Of a stretch of 26,500 bases of DNA, positions 6,667 to 14,569 are shown in pieces. Under the pieces are notes generated by a model. That model ran no database searches. It had not been told where the DNA came from and saw nothing but the letters and a program-made list of their open reading frames with translations. Position 1 is the first letter of the stretch, and each line of letters starts with the position of its first letter. The translations under genes and the position numbers were made by a program. Where the stretch lies: positions 1 to 26,500 of the forward strand of contig CAMFEL010000009.1 in the NCBI GenBank assembly GCA_945949385.1. The letters are read 5' to 3'. Source of the stretch: an uncultured Clostridia bacterium. Lineage in GTDB: Bacteria; Bacillota; Clostridia; Oscillospirales; CAG-272.

Positions 6667-8421
6667 ATGGTACCGAGAAACGAATATCCGCGCCCGGAGC
6701 TAAGACGGAGCGAGGAAAGCCGTCTGTGCCTTAACGGCGAGTGGTATTTTGAAATTGACAATGATGACACGGGAGTCGCCCGCCGCCTGTTTGATGAGGA
6801 GCGCTACGACTGCCGCATAACGGTGCCCTTTGTGCCGGAGTCCCGTCTTTCGGGCATATGCCACACGGATTATATGAAAAGGGTATGGTATGCCCGCACA
6901 TTTGTGCTGCCGCAAGGCTTTGACACCGACTGCGGCCGCGTGCTTTTCCATATAGGTGCCGCGGATTATGACTGCCGTGTGTATATAAACGGAAAGGCGG
7001 CGGGGGAGCACCGCGGGGGATACACTCCCATGTGCTTTGATATAACCGACCTTGTGACAAAGGGCGAAAACAGAGTAAATATAACGGTGTACGACGACAC
7101 TCAGAACCCGCTTCAGCCATCGGGCAAGCAGGTGTCGGCTCCCGAGCCGCACGGCTGCTTTTATACCCGCTGCACAGGTATATGGCAAAGCGTTTGGCTT
7201 GAATACGTGCCGAAGAATTATATAAAGCATGTAAAAATTCTGCCGGATGTAAAAAACTGCCGCGCCGAGGCTGAAATTCAGCTTTGCGGCGACGGCGAGG
7301 TGCGCGCAGAGGTGCTGTTTGAAGGGGAGACGGTGTCGGTGAGCGCCGCTGTGTCCCGGGAGGGAAAAGCAAGCCTTACTCTGACCGTGCCCGCCCCTAA
7401 GCTGTGGGATATAGGGCAGGGAAACCTGTACGATGTGCGCCTGACTTTCGGCAGCGACACAGCCACGGCATATTTTGGAATGAGAAGTATAGAGGTCAGC
7501 GGGAATAAAGTTCTTCTCAACGGACGTGAGATATTTATGCGTCTTGTACTCGATCAGGGCTACTATCCCGACGGCATTTACACCGCCGGAAGCGCAGAGG
7601 ATTTTCGCCGCGATATTGAGCTGTCAATGGCGGCGGGCTTCAACGGCGCAAGAATGCATATGAAAATATTTGAGCCGCAGTTTATATACGAAGCAGACCG
7701 CGCAGGCTATCTGCTGTGGGGCGAGTATCCCAACTGGGGACTTGACATCTCCCGCCCGCAGGCGCAAAGCGCCATGCTTCCGGAGTGGGAGGAGGAGCTG
7801 CGCCGTGATGTGAACCACCCCTCCGTAATAGGCTGGTGTCCCTTTAACGAGGCTTTCCCCGGTGAAAATACCGCTATCGTAAAAGAGGCGGTGCGCATTG
7901 CGAAAGAATACGACCCCACAAGGCTTGTGATAGATTGCTCCGGCTGGGTACACAGCGCAAAAGCCGATATTTACGATGTGCATGACTACGAGCAAAACCC
8001 TGACGTTTTCGCTTCCCACTACGCCCCCCTTGTCAGCGGCGGCAAAGTGTTTACAAACGGCTCTGAGGGCGATACGGGCTATGACGGTACATCTCCTTAT
8101 TTTGTGTCCGAATTCGGCGGCGCCTTTTTCGACATAGACTCCGTGTATGAAAATTCCGCCCAGGAGTCGGGTACTCCCTGGGGCTACGGCGAGGCTCCCG
8201 CCGACGCCGAAGCATTTCTCAGCCGTCTTTCGGCGCTGTGCGCCGTTTTGCGTGAAAATCCCGCCGTATGCGGCTTTTGCTACACCCAGTTTACCGATGT
8301 TATGCAGGAAATGAACGGACTGTACTCCTTTGACCGCCGCGCTAAATTCCCTGCGCAAAGGCTTCGCCGTGCCATAGCCGGCGAGCAGGGAGACGAAGCT
8401 GACAGAGGCGCAAAGAAATAA
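6667..8421 (+). CDS. Glycoside hydrolase family 2 protein (beta-galactosidase/beta-glucuronidase-like)
   Basis: The 584-residue protein is a compact GH2 enzyme, a retaining beta-glycosidase. In order it has an N-terminal jelly-roll sugar-binding domain (LNGEWYFEID; RVYINGKAAGEHRGGYTPM-type motif), a short immunoglobulin-like middle domain, and a TIM barrel beginning near GREIFMRLVLDQGYY. The probable acid/base is Glu395 in CPFNEAF and the probable nucleophile Glu482 in VSEFGG. No signal peptide is seen, so it should act in the cytoplasm on imported sugars. I chose the ATG at 6667 because AAAGG stands about 10 bases upstream; a GTG at 6601 would add 22 Lys/Arg-rich residues. No sugar transporter or regulator lies nearby, and the substrate cannot be deduced. 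Confidence 0.93.
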   Translation: MVPRNEYPRPELRRSEESRLCLNGEWYFEIDNDDTGVARRLFDEERYDCRITVPFVPESRLSGICHTDYMKRVWYARTFVLPQGFDTDCGRVLFHIGAADYDCRVYINGKAAGEHRGGYTPMCFDITDLVTKGENRVNITVYDDTQNPLQPSGKQVSAPEPHGCFYTRCTGIWQSVWLEYVPKNYIKHVKILPDVKNCRAEAEIQLCGDGEVRAEVLFEGETVSVSAAVSREGKASLTLTVPAPKLWDIGQGNLYDVRLTFGSDTATAYFGMRSIEVSGNKVLLNGREIFMRLVLDQGYYPDGIYTAGSAEDFRRDIELSMAAGFNGARMHMKIFEPQFIYEADRAGYLLWGEYPNWGLDISRPQAQSAMLPEWEEELRRDVNHPSVIGWCPFNEAFPGENTAIVKEAVRIAKEYDPTRLVIDCSGWVHSAKADIYDVHDYEQNPDVFASHYAPLVSGGKVFTNGSEGDTGYDGTSPYFVSEFGGAFFDIDSVYENSAQESGTPWGYGEAPADAEAFLSRLSALCAVLRENPAVCGFCYTQFTDVMQEMNGLYSFDRRAKFPAQRLRRAIAGEQGDEADRGAKK

Positions 8422-8443
8422 AAACCACCGCGGTATTTCCGCG

Positions 8444-8471
8444 AAAACAGCGGGGGACCCCCGCTGTTTTT
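8444..8471 (+). terminator. Rho-independent terminator of the GH2 gene
   Basis: A perfect 12-bp stem (AAAACAGCGGGG with CCCCGCTGTTTT, loop GAC) ends in a T run, 22 bases after the GH2 stop codon. It is also A-rich on its 5' side, so it may work in both directions. Confidence 0.9.
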
Positions 8472-8487
8472 CCACACATTTTTTCAT

Positions 8488-8522
8488 AAAAAGAAAAGCC
8501 CGCGGAGAAAATCTCCGTGGGC
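8488..8522 (-). terminator. Rho-independent terminator of rplM-rpsI
   Basis: On the minus strand the arms GCCCACGGAGA and TCTCCGCGGGC form an 11-bp stem (one A-C mismatch) with a TTT loop, followed by TTTTCTTTTT. It lies 46 bases beyond the rpsI stop and faces the GH2 terminator, closing a convergent gene pair. Confidence 0.9.
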
Positions 8523-8568
8523 ATTTCGCTTTTTGATAAAGTGACGAAGCAGTCTCTTTTTTGCTCTC

Positions 8569-8970
8569 TTATCTCTTTGAGAACTGGCTTGCACGGCGTG
8601 CAGCTTTGAGACCGTACTTCTTTCTTTCCTTCATTCTGGGGTCACGGGTGAGAAGTCCTGCCTTCTTCAGAGGAGCGCGGAAAGTCTCGTCTGCCAGAAG
8701 GAGCGCGCGGGATGCGCCGTGACGGATAGCTCCTGCCTGACCGGAGAAGCCGCCGCCGCGAACACTTGCGACGATATCGAACTTGCCCATGGTGCCGGTT
8801 ACCTCAAAAGGCTGGTTGATGATGAGCTTCATGGTCTCAAGACCGAAATACTCGTCAATTGTGCGGCCGTTGATGGTAATGCTGCCGGTGCCGGGATAAA
8901 GACGAACGCGGGCAACAGAGCTCTTTCTTCTGCCCGTACCGTAAAAGTAAGGTTTAGCACTTGTATACAT
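8569..8970 (-). CDS. rpsI: 30S ribosomal protein S9
   Basis: The 133-residue protein is ribosomal protein S9, which binds the 3' major domain of 16S rRNA and reaches the P-site tRNA with its C-terminal tail. Family signatures are YGTGRRKSSVARVRLYPG, a central GGGFSGQAGAIRHGASRAL, and the end KKYGLKAARRASQFSKR with the conserved final Lys-Arg. It lies 17 bases after rplM, the universal L13-S9 pair, and is followed by a terminator, so it ends the operon. Length is normal. Confidence 0.99.
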   Translation of the reverse strand: MYTSAKPYFYGTGRRKSSVARVRLYPGTGSITINGRTIDEYFGLETMKLIINQPFEVTGTMGKFDIVASVRGGGFSGQAGAIRHGASRALLLADETFRAPLKKAGLLTRDPRMKERKKYGLKAARRASQFSKR

Positions 8971-8987
8971 ATTCCGTTATCCCCCTA

Positions 8988-9416
8988 TTAAATCTCGTAA
9001 GGCACGGGCTTCTGTGCCTGCTGCTTGTGAGCCTCGCCTGCGTATACCTTAAGGCGGGTGATGGACTTGTCGCCGATGGAGTTGTGCGGGAGCATACCCT
9101 TAACTGCAAGCTCCATTGCCATTTCGGGCTTGGTAGCCATCAGAGTCTTGTAGGAAACTTCCTTCAGACCGCCGATGTAGCCGGAATGACGGCGATAGTA
9201 CTTCTGCTCCAGCTTTTTGCCGGTGAGTACTGCTTTTGCGGCATTTACGATAATAACGAACTCGCCGCAGTCCACATTGGGAGTGAACTCGGGGCGGTGC
9301 TTGCCGCGAAGTATGGTAGCCGCTGCCGCAGCAGTCTTACCGAGGGGCTTGCCTGCCGCGTCGATAATATACCACTTGCGCTCAACGGTTTCTTTCTTTG
9401 CCATATAAGTTGACAT
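8988..9416 (-). CDS. rplM: 50S ribosomal protein L13
   Basis: The 142-residue protein is ribosomal protein L13, an early-assembling 23S rRNA binder. Signatures are MSTYMAKKETVERKWYIID at the start, AGKPLGKTAAAAATILRGKH, the central GEFVIIVNA, and the C-terminal GMLPHNSIGDKSITRLKVYAG. The start at 9416 is chosen because CGGAGG lies 8 bases upstream and homologues begin with MSTYMA; an in-frame ATG 42 bases earlier has no such support. The leader between promoter and start is about 40 bases, too short for the L13 leader structure known from Bacillus. Confidence 0.98.
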   Translation of the reverse strand: MSTYMAKKETVERKWYIIDAAGKPLGKTAAAAATILRGKHRPEFTPNVDCGEFVIIVNAAKAVLTGKKLEQKYYRRHSGYIGGLKEVSYKTLMATKPEMAMELAVKGMLPHNSIGDKSITRLKVYAGEAHKQQAQKPVPYEI

Positions 9417-9463
9417 AAGACTTTCCTCCGAAAATGCATAGTTAGATTTATTCAGCAAGGTGC

Positions 9464-9492
9464 ATTATACCAAAGCAGGCGACGTGTGTCAA
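9464..9492 (-). promoter_or_regulatory. Perfect consensus sigma-A promoter of rplM-rpsI
   Basis: On the minus strand TTGACA (9487-9492) and TATAAT (9464-9469) are exactly 17 bases apart, a full consensus match as expected for a ribosomal protein operon. Start of transcription near 9457. Confidence 0.92.
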
Positions 9493-9732
9493 TAGTTTTG
9501 CGAAAAAATTTTTCGAAATTTTGATTTATCATTTGAACATCTCGTTTTTTCTCCCGTTTTCTCACGAATGCTCATTTTTTCTAAACCGCCGTGCACGAAT
9601 AAAACTTTCCGTGCCGCTCCGATTTTTTCCGCACGGCGCATATATTTTGCGAAATACGCTTTTTGAATGCGAAAATCTCCCGCAGCAGACGGAGTTTTGG
9701 CGCTTTTTTTACATATTTTCAATAATTGCTTA
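9493..9732. other. AT-rich intergenic stretch between divergent rplM and nifJ promoters
   Basis: About 240 bases with many T and A runs. I see no convincing reading frame, RNA or repeat; it appears to be promoter-upstream DNA that serves the two strong divergent transcription units. Confidence 0.6.
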
Positions 9733-9761
9733 TTTACAAAAGGAGAAAAAGGTTGTATAAT
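9733..9761 (+). promoter_or_regulatory. Candidate sigma-A promoter of nifJ
   Basis: TTTACA (9733-9738) and TATAAT (9756-9761) are 17 bases apart. Transcription would start near 9768, leaving a ~70-base leader before the nifJ start. Confidence 0.75.
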
Positions 9762-9837
9762 TGATTTCGGTATGACAATACCCAATGATACTGTGTGTCA
9801 AAAACAAAAACATATATATCAGGAGGAAAAACCATTC

Positions 9838-12800
9838 ATGGCAAGAAGAAAAGTATCCATGGACGGCAACACCGCTGCCGCGCACGTTTCGTACGCGTTC
9901 ACCGAGGTTGCCGCAATCTACCCCATTACCCCTTCCTCTCCCATGGCAGAGGTGACCGATACCTGGTCAGCTACGAATAAGAACATATTCGGAGAGCCTG
10001 CCGTAAACATTTTCGGCGAGAGAGTTAAGGTCATGGAAATGCAGTCCGAGGCGGGCGCCGCAGGCGCAGTTCACGGCTCCCTTGCGGCAGGTGCGCTTAC
10101 CACCACCTACACCGCTTCCCAGGGTCTGCTGCTCATGATCCCCAATATGTACAAGATCGCAGGTGAGCTGCTTCCCTGCGTTATCCATGTATCCGCACGC
10201 TGCGTAGCGTCCCACGCGCTGAACATTTTCGGCGATCATTCCGACGTTTACGCCTGCCGTCAGACCGGCTTTGCCATGATGGCTGAGTCCAACCCCCAGG
10301 AGGTTATGGATCTCGGCGCAGTGGCGCATCTTGCCGCAATCGAGGGCAGAGTTCCCGTACTGAACTTCTTTGACGGCTTCCGCACCTCTCACGAGATTCA
10401 GAAGATCGAAGCATGGGACTACGAGGATCTTAAGGAAATGGTTGATATGGACGCTGTCAACGAGTTCAGAAAGCGCTCCATCAACCCCGAGCATCCCGTA
10501 CTCCGCGGCTCCGCCGAGAACGGTGATATCTTCTTCCAGCACAGAGAGGCGTGCAACCCCTACTACGACGCTTTCCCCGCTATCGTTGAGAAGTATATGG
10601 ACAAGGTCAACGAGAAGCTGGGCACCGACTACAAGCCCTTCAATTACTACGGCGCACCCGACGCCGACCGCGTTATCATAGCTATGGGCTCCATCTGCGA
10701 TGTTGCAGAGGAAGTTATAGACTATATGAACGCACACGGCGAAAAGGTAGGACTTGTAAAGGTACGCCTTTACAGACCTTTCGTTGCAAAGAACCTTGTT
10801 GCGGCTATTCCCGAGACCGCAAAGAAGATCGCGGTGCTTGACAGAACAAAAGAGCCCGGTGCGCTGGGCGAGCCTCTGTATCTTGATGTTGTTACCGCTC
10901 TGGCAACCGAGGGCGTTACAGACAAGACCGTCGTCGGCGGACGTTACGGTCTCGGCTCCAAGGACACTCCTCCGGCATCCGTTTTCGCAGTATACGAGAA
11001 CCTCAATGCCGCAGAGCCCAAGAACGGCTTCACCATCGGCATCGTAGACGATGTTACCGGACATTCCCTTGAGGAAAAGCCCGCTCCCGATACCGCTCCC
11101 GAGGGCACTATCGCCTGCAAGTTCTGGGGTCTGGGCGGCGACGGCACCGTCGGCGCAAACAAGAACTCCATAAAGATTATCGGCGACCATACGGACAAGT
11201 ACATCCAGGCTTACTTCCAGTATGACTCCAAGAAGACCGGCGGTATCACCATATCCCACCTGCGCTTCGGAGACAAGCCCATAAAGAGCCCCTATTACAT
11301 CAACAAGGCCGACTTCGTTGCCTGCCACAATCCTTCTTATATCCTCAAGGGCTATAAGATAGTAAACGATGTAAAGCCCGGCGGCACCTTCCTTATGGAC
11401 TGCCAGTGGACTCCCGAGGAGCTGGACGCACATCTGCCCGCTTCCGTTAAGTCCTACATCGCCAACAACGACATAAGCTTCTATATCATCAACGCTACCG
11501 CCATCGCAAAGAACGAGGTGGGCAACCCCAAGGTAAAGAACACCATACTCCAGTCCGCATTCTTCGCGCTTGCAAAGATCATGCCTATCGAGCAGGCTGT
11601 TGAGTATATGAAGTACATGGCTACCAAGTCCTACTCCAAGTTCGGCGAGGAAGTGGTTGCTCAGAACCACAAGGCTATCGACATGGGCGCCGGAGCGCTT
11701 GTCAAGGTAGATGTTCCCGCCGCATGGAAAAATGCAGGCGAGACCCCCGCAGACCCCAAGGCAACCGGCGAGCGTCCCGAGCTTGTGAAGTTTGTAAACT
11801 CCGTAGTTGCTCCCGTGGGCAAGATGGACGGCGACAGCCTGCCCGTATCCGCATTCAAGGATATGGCAGACGGTACCTTCCCTCAGGGCTCCGCTGCATA
11901 TGAGAAGCGCGGCGTAGCCGTTATGGTACCCGTATGGCACGCAGAGAACTGTATCCAGTGTAACCAGTGTGCATTCGTATGTCCTCATGCTACAATCCGT
12001 CCCTTCGCCATGACCGCGGAGGAGGCTGCTGCGGCTCCCGCACAGACCAAGTTTGCCGCAAGACCCGTAATTAAGACGGACTACAAGTTTACTATGGCTG
12101 TAAGCCCTCTTGACTGTATGGGCTGTACGCTCTGCGTAAAGGCTTGTCCTACCAAGCCCGAAAAGAGAGCGCTTGAAATGGTGCCTCAGGACACTCAGCT
12201 TGATCAGCAGGCAGTATTCGATTACGGCGTTGCGAAGGTTTCCGAGAAGCCCGAGCTTATTAACACTACCGTCAAGGGCAGCCAGTTCAAGCAGCCCCTG
12301 CTTGAGTTCTCCGGCTCCTGCGCAGGCTGTGCAGAAACTTCTTATGCACGTATCATCACTCAGCTCTTCGGCGAGAGAATGTATATTTCCAACGCAACCG
12401 GCTGTTCCTCCATTTGGGGCGGCAGCGCACCTGCAACTCCTTACACCGTAAACCGCGAAAGCGGCAAGGGTCCCGCATGGGCAAACTCTCTGTTTGAGGA
12501 TAACGCAGAGCACGGTCTCGGTATGGCGCTGGGTCAGAAGACTATCCGCGAAAAGCTTATCGGCTATGTGAGAGAGCTTGACGCCATCGTTACCGACGAG
12601 GCTAAAAAGGCAGTTATCGCCGAGTACCTCAACACTCTTGACGACGGTGAAAAGAACACCGCGGCTACCAAGGCTCTGGTAGATATGCTTGAGGGCTGCG
12701 GCTGCGACGCTTGTGCAGAGCTGAGAGGCAAGATCCTGGCCGAGAAGGAGTACCTGTCCAAGAAGTCCGTGTGGATCTTCGGCGGCGACGGCTGGGCATA

Positions 12801-13410
12801 CGACATCGGCTTCGGCGGACTTGACCACGTGCTTGCAAGCGGCGAGGATGTAAACATAATGGTATTCGATACCGAGGTTTACTCCAACACCGGCGGTCAG
12901 GCTTCCAAGGCTTCCAACATCGGCCAGGTTGCTCAGTTCGCGGCAGCGGGCAAGGCAATCGGCAAGAAGAATCTTGCTGAGATCGCAATGTCCTACGGAT
13001 ATGTTTATGTGGCTCAGATCGCTATGGGCGCTGATATGAATCAGACTCTCAAGGCACTGAAGGAAGCAGAAGCATATCACGGTCCTTCCCTTGTTATCGG
13101 CTACGCTCCCTGTGAGATGCACGGTATCAAGAAGGGCGGCATGCAGAACTGCCAGCTTGAAATGAAGAAGGCAGTTGAGGCAGGCTACTGGCATATGTTC
13201 CGCTATAACCCCACTCTTGAGTCCAATAAGCTCTCCATAGACTCTAAGGAGCCTACGGGAGATTACAGAGCCTTTATTACCAACGAGGCGCGTTACGCCC
13301 GTCTGGCACAGTCCTTCCCCGAGAGGAGCGAACAGCTCTTTGCTAAGGCGGAGGCAGCCGCAAAGGCGAAGTACGAAAGACTTCAGAAGCTGGGCAAGCT
13401 CTACGAGTAA
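9838..13410 (+). CDS. nifJ: Pyruvate:ferredoxin (flavodoxin) oxidoreductase
   Basis: The 1190-residue single-chain enzyme oxidises pyruvate with CoA to acetyl-CoA and CO2 while reducing ferredoxin; it is oxygen-sensitive and central to clostridial fermentation. Domains in order: pyrimidine-binding domain with YPITPSSPMAE near residue 25, the transketolase-like CoA region, the gamma-type domain starting near KFWGLGGDGTVGAN, two ferredoxin-type cluster motifs (CIQCNQCAFVCP from Cys705, CMGCTLCVKACP from Cys760), a proximal cluster site (CAGC near 828-831), and the thiamine diphosphate domain (GGDGWAYDIG near 982, NTGGQASK near 1017). Length is normal. AGGAGG stands 12 bases before the ATG at 9838. 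Codon use is strongly biased to C-ending codons and avoids TTA, CTA and TCA, as in highly expressed genes. Confidence 0.98.
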   Translation: MARRKVSMDGNTAAAHVSYAFTEVAAIYPITPSSPMAEVTDTWSATNKNIFGEPAVNIFGERVKVMEMQSEAGAAGAVHGSLAAGALTTTYTASQGLLLMIPNMYKIAGELLPCVIHVSARCVASHALNIFGDHSDVYACRQTGFAMMAESNPQEVMDLGAVAHLAAIEGRVPVLNFFDGFRTSHEIQKIEAWDYEDLKEMVDMDAVNEFRKRSINPEHPVLRGSAENGDIFFQHREACNPYYDAFPAIVEKYMDKVNEKLGTDYKPFNYYGAPDADRVIIAMGSICDVAEEVIDYMNAHGEKVGLVKVRLYRPFVAKNLVAAIPETAKKIAVLDRTKEPGALGEPLYLDVVTALATEGVTDKTVVGGRYGLGSKDTPPASVFAVYENLNAAEPKNGFTIGIVDDVTGHSLEEKPAPDTAPEGTIACKFWGLGGDGTVGANKNSIKIIGDHTDKYIQAYFQYDSKKTGGITISHLRFGDKPIKSPYYINKADFVACHNPSYILKGYKIVNDVKPGGTFLMDCQWTPEELDAHLPASVKSYIANNDISFYIINATAIAKNEVGNPKVKNTILQSAFFALAKIMPIEQAVEYMKYMATKSYSKFGEEVVAQNHKAIDMGAGALVKVDVPAAWKNAGETPADPKATGERPELVKFVNSVVAPVGKMDGDSLPVSAFKDMADGTFPQGSAAYEKRGVAVMVPVWHAENCIQCNQCAFVCPHATIRPFAMTAEEAAAAPAQTKFAARPVIKTDYKFTMAVSPLDCMGCTLCVKACPTKPEKRALEMVPQDTQLDQQAVFDYGVAKVSEKPELINTTVKGSQFKQPLLEFSGSCAGCAETSYARIITQLFGERMYISNATGCSSIWGGSAPATPYTVNRESGKGPAWANSLFEDNAEHGLGMALGQKTIREKLIGYVRELDAIVTDEAKKAVIAEYLNTLDDGEKNTAATKALVDMLEGCGCDACAELRGKILAEKEYLSKKSVWIFGGDGWAYDIGFGGLDHVLASGEDVNIMVFDTEVYSNTGGQASKASNIGQVAQFAAAGKAIGKKNLAEIAMSYGYVYVAQIAMGADMNQTLKALKEAEAYHGPSLVIGYAPCEMHGIKKGGMQNCQLEMKKAVEAGYWHMFRYNPTLESNKLSIDSKEPTGDYRAFITNEARYARLAQSFPERSEQLFAKAEAAAKAKYERLQKLGKLYE

Positions 13411-13421
13411 TTATTATATGA

Positions 13422-13464
13422 CAAAACGGGGACTTTTCCTTGCGGAAAAGCCCCCGTTTTTTGT
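13422..13464 (+). terminator. Rho-independent terminator of nifJ
   Basis: A long stem pairs AAAACGGGG plus CTTTTCC with GGAAAAG plus CCCCGTTTT around a TTGC loop and is followed by further T residues. It starts 12 bases after the nifJ stop. Confidence 0.9.
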
Positions 13465-13501
13465 GTTCGGGGCGGGGCGCTGCCGGTAAAAGCAATATAA
13501 A

Positions 13502-13534
13502 ATCAACAGGACTGCCGTCGGCAGTCCTGTTGAT
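13502..13534. other. Perfect 15-bp hairpin downstream of the nifJ terminator
   Basis: ATCAACAGGACTGCC and its exact complement are separated only by GTC. A short T run (CTTTT) follows on the plus strand. No gene end lies directly before it on either strand, so it is either a backup terminator or the end of an unrecognised small transcript. Confidence 0.7.
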
Positions 13535-13544
13535 CTTTTGCGGG

Positions 13545-13603
13545 TATATATATGGGGCTCTGCCCGAGATTCCGTCGAGACGGAGACCCTCAAAAAACTT
13601 TTG
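13545..13603 (-). repeat. Diverged copy of an interspersed hairpin repeat
   Basis: Read on the minus strand it begins AAAAGTTTTTTGAGG, holds a small hairpin (CCGT-CTCG-ACGG), then GGGC-AGA-GCCC, and ends in TATATA. This is the same architecture as 13722-13800 and 26309-26386 but with a different first stem. It faces the 13722-13800 copy in inverted orientation. Confidence 0.55.
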
Positions 13604-13721
13604 TGAAAAAGGGGTAAGGGTTTTGTTTTTTAATCCTGCAGAAAATTCGGTTTAGCTGTACTTTATATTTTGCTAATCTAAGTTTCCTGCAATACCGAAA
13701 TAACAAATCTAATCTCTTTTT

Positions 13722-13800
13722 CCAAAAGTTTTTGAAGATTGTTAAGAGACTTTTCACAAAAAGTCCCTTAACCGGGGTGCGGGGCAGCGCCCCGCATATA
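13722..13800 (+). repeat. Interspersed two-hairpin repeat, copy 1
   Basis: About 79 bases: CCAAAAGTTTTTGAAG, then a 14-bp stem (13741-13772, arms GTTAAGAGACTTTT and AAAAGTCCCTTAAC, one mismatch), then CGGGGT, a GC stem (13779-13795, GCGGGGC-AGC-GCCCCGC), then ATATA. It matches the minus-strand element at 26309-26386. It sits directly after the nadE stop and could act as the nadE terminator. Confidence 0.8.
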
Positions 13801-13806
13801 GCACTG

Positions 13807-14538
13807 TCAAAGCTCCGGTTCGAAGGCGGGCATGGGGCGAAGCTTAAACAGATTGAGTGCGTGCATTCTGTCGATGCGTTCTTTGGTGGCGGGATCGTCG
13901 ATTTCCCCGGTGCGAATGTACCTGTCGAGAACGGCATAGGTAAAGCCCAGATTGTCCTCGTCGGTTTTTCCGCAGAGCCCGTCAATAGGGGTCTTGTGAA
14001 CAAGGCTTTCGGGCAGACCGAGAACGGTGCCTATTTTTTTTACCTCGTCAACGGTCAGATGGGACAGAGGGCTGAAATCTCCGGCACCGTCGCCGTAGCG
14101 GGTGGCATAGCCCACCCAGTCCTCGGAAAGATTGCAGGTGTTGGCAACTCTGCCGTTGTTGGACTGGCTGACGGCGTAAAGCGTTGCCATGCGTATCCTT
14201 GCGGGAAGATTTTGCGTAGTCTGGGAGCTTTTCTCCATGTCGGCGGGCAGAGCGCCTATAAGTCCGTTAACAGCCGCTTCAATGTTTACGGTGTAGTTTC
14301 TGATACCCAGGTGCTTTACAAGAAGCTGAGCGCAGTCAATGTCGTGCTGATGACCGCAGGGCATAAGCACACCGATGACGCGGTCTTTGCCCAGAGCCTC
14401 AACGCAGAGCGCGGCAACCACGGAGGAATCCTTGCCGCCGGAGATGCCCACTACGGCGTTACAGCCCTTGCCGTTTTTCTCAAAGAAATCGCGTATCCAT
14501 TTGACACACGCGTCCTTTACCTTTTTTTCGTCAAACAT
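13807..14538 (-). CDS. nadE: NAD+ synthase (ammonia-dependent type)
   Basis: The 243-residue protein catalyses the last step of NAD synthesis, amidation of nicotinate adenine dinucleotide with ATP. The PP-loop SGGKDSS is at residues 33-39, followed by the ATP/deamido-NAD binding region NTCNLSEDWVGYATRYGDGAGDFSPL (present in shorter pieces of the family pattern) and the C-terminal KTPIDGLCGKTDEDNLGF. There is no N-terminal glutaminase domain, so ammonia or a partner must supply nitrogen. GGAAGGA lies 10 bases before the ATG. It is the last gene of the pth-mfd-foldase run, 31 bases after the foldase gene. Confidence 0.95.
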   Translation of the reverse strand: MFDEKKVKDACVKWIRDFFEKNGKGCNAVVGISGGKDSSVVAALCVEALGKDRVIGVLMPCGHQHDIDCAQLLVKHLGIRNYTVNIEAAVNGLIGALPADMEKSSQTTQNLPARIRMATLYAVSQSNNGRVANTCNLSEDWVGYATRYGDGAGDFSPLSHLTVDEVKKIGTVLGLPESLVHKTPIDGLCGKTDEDNLGFTYAVLDRYIRTGEIDDPATKERIDRMHALNLFKLRPMPAFEPEL

Positions 14539-14569
14539 ATTGTATCATTCCTTCCCGGATTTGAGTTAA

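Noticed and set aside
7624..8487. A 287-codon open frame opposite the GH2 gene
   Set aside because: Antisense shadow of a gene with clear catalytic motifs; it also crosses the GH2 terminator hairpin.
9417..9457. L13 autoregulatory leader before rplM
   Set aside because: The predicted leader is only about 40 bases and shows no stem-loop set like the known L13 leader.
9967..13194. A 1075-codon open frame on the strand opposite nifJ
   Set aside because: Its codons lie exactly opposite nifJ codons, where stops arise only from TTA, CTA and TCA in nifJ. This highly expressed gene avoids those codons, so the long frame is a by-product of codon bias. The product is a low-information Leu/Val/Gly/Cys-rich sequence with no family motif.
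13411..13806. CRISPR array or tRNA in the repeat-rich gap after nifJ
   Set aside because: The repeats are inverted pairs and hairpins without regular spacers, and no cloverleaf can be formed.
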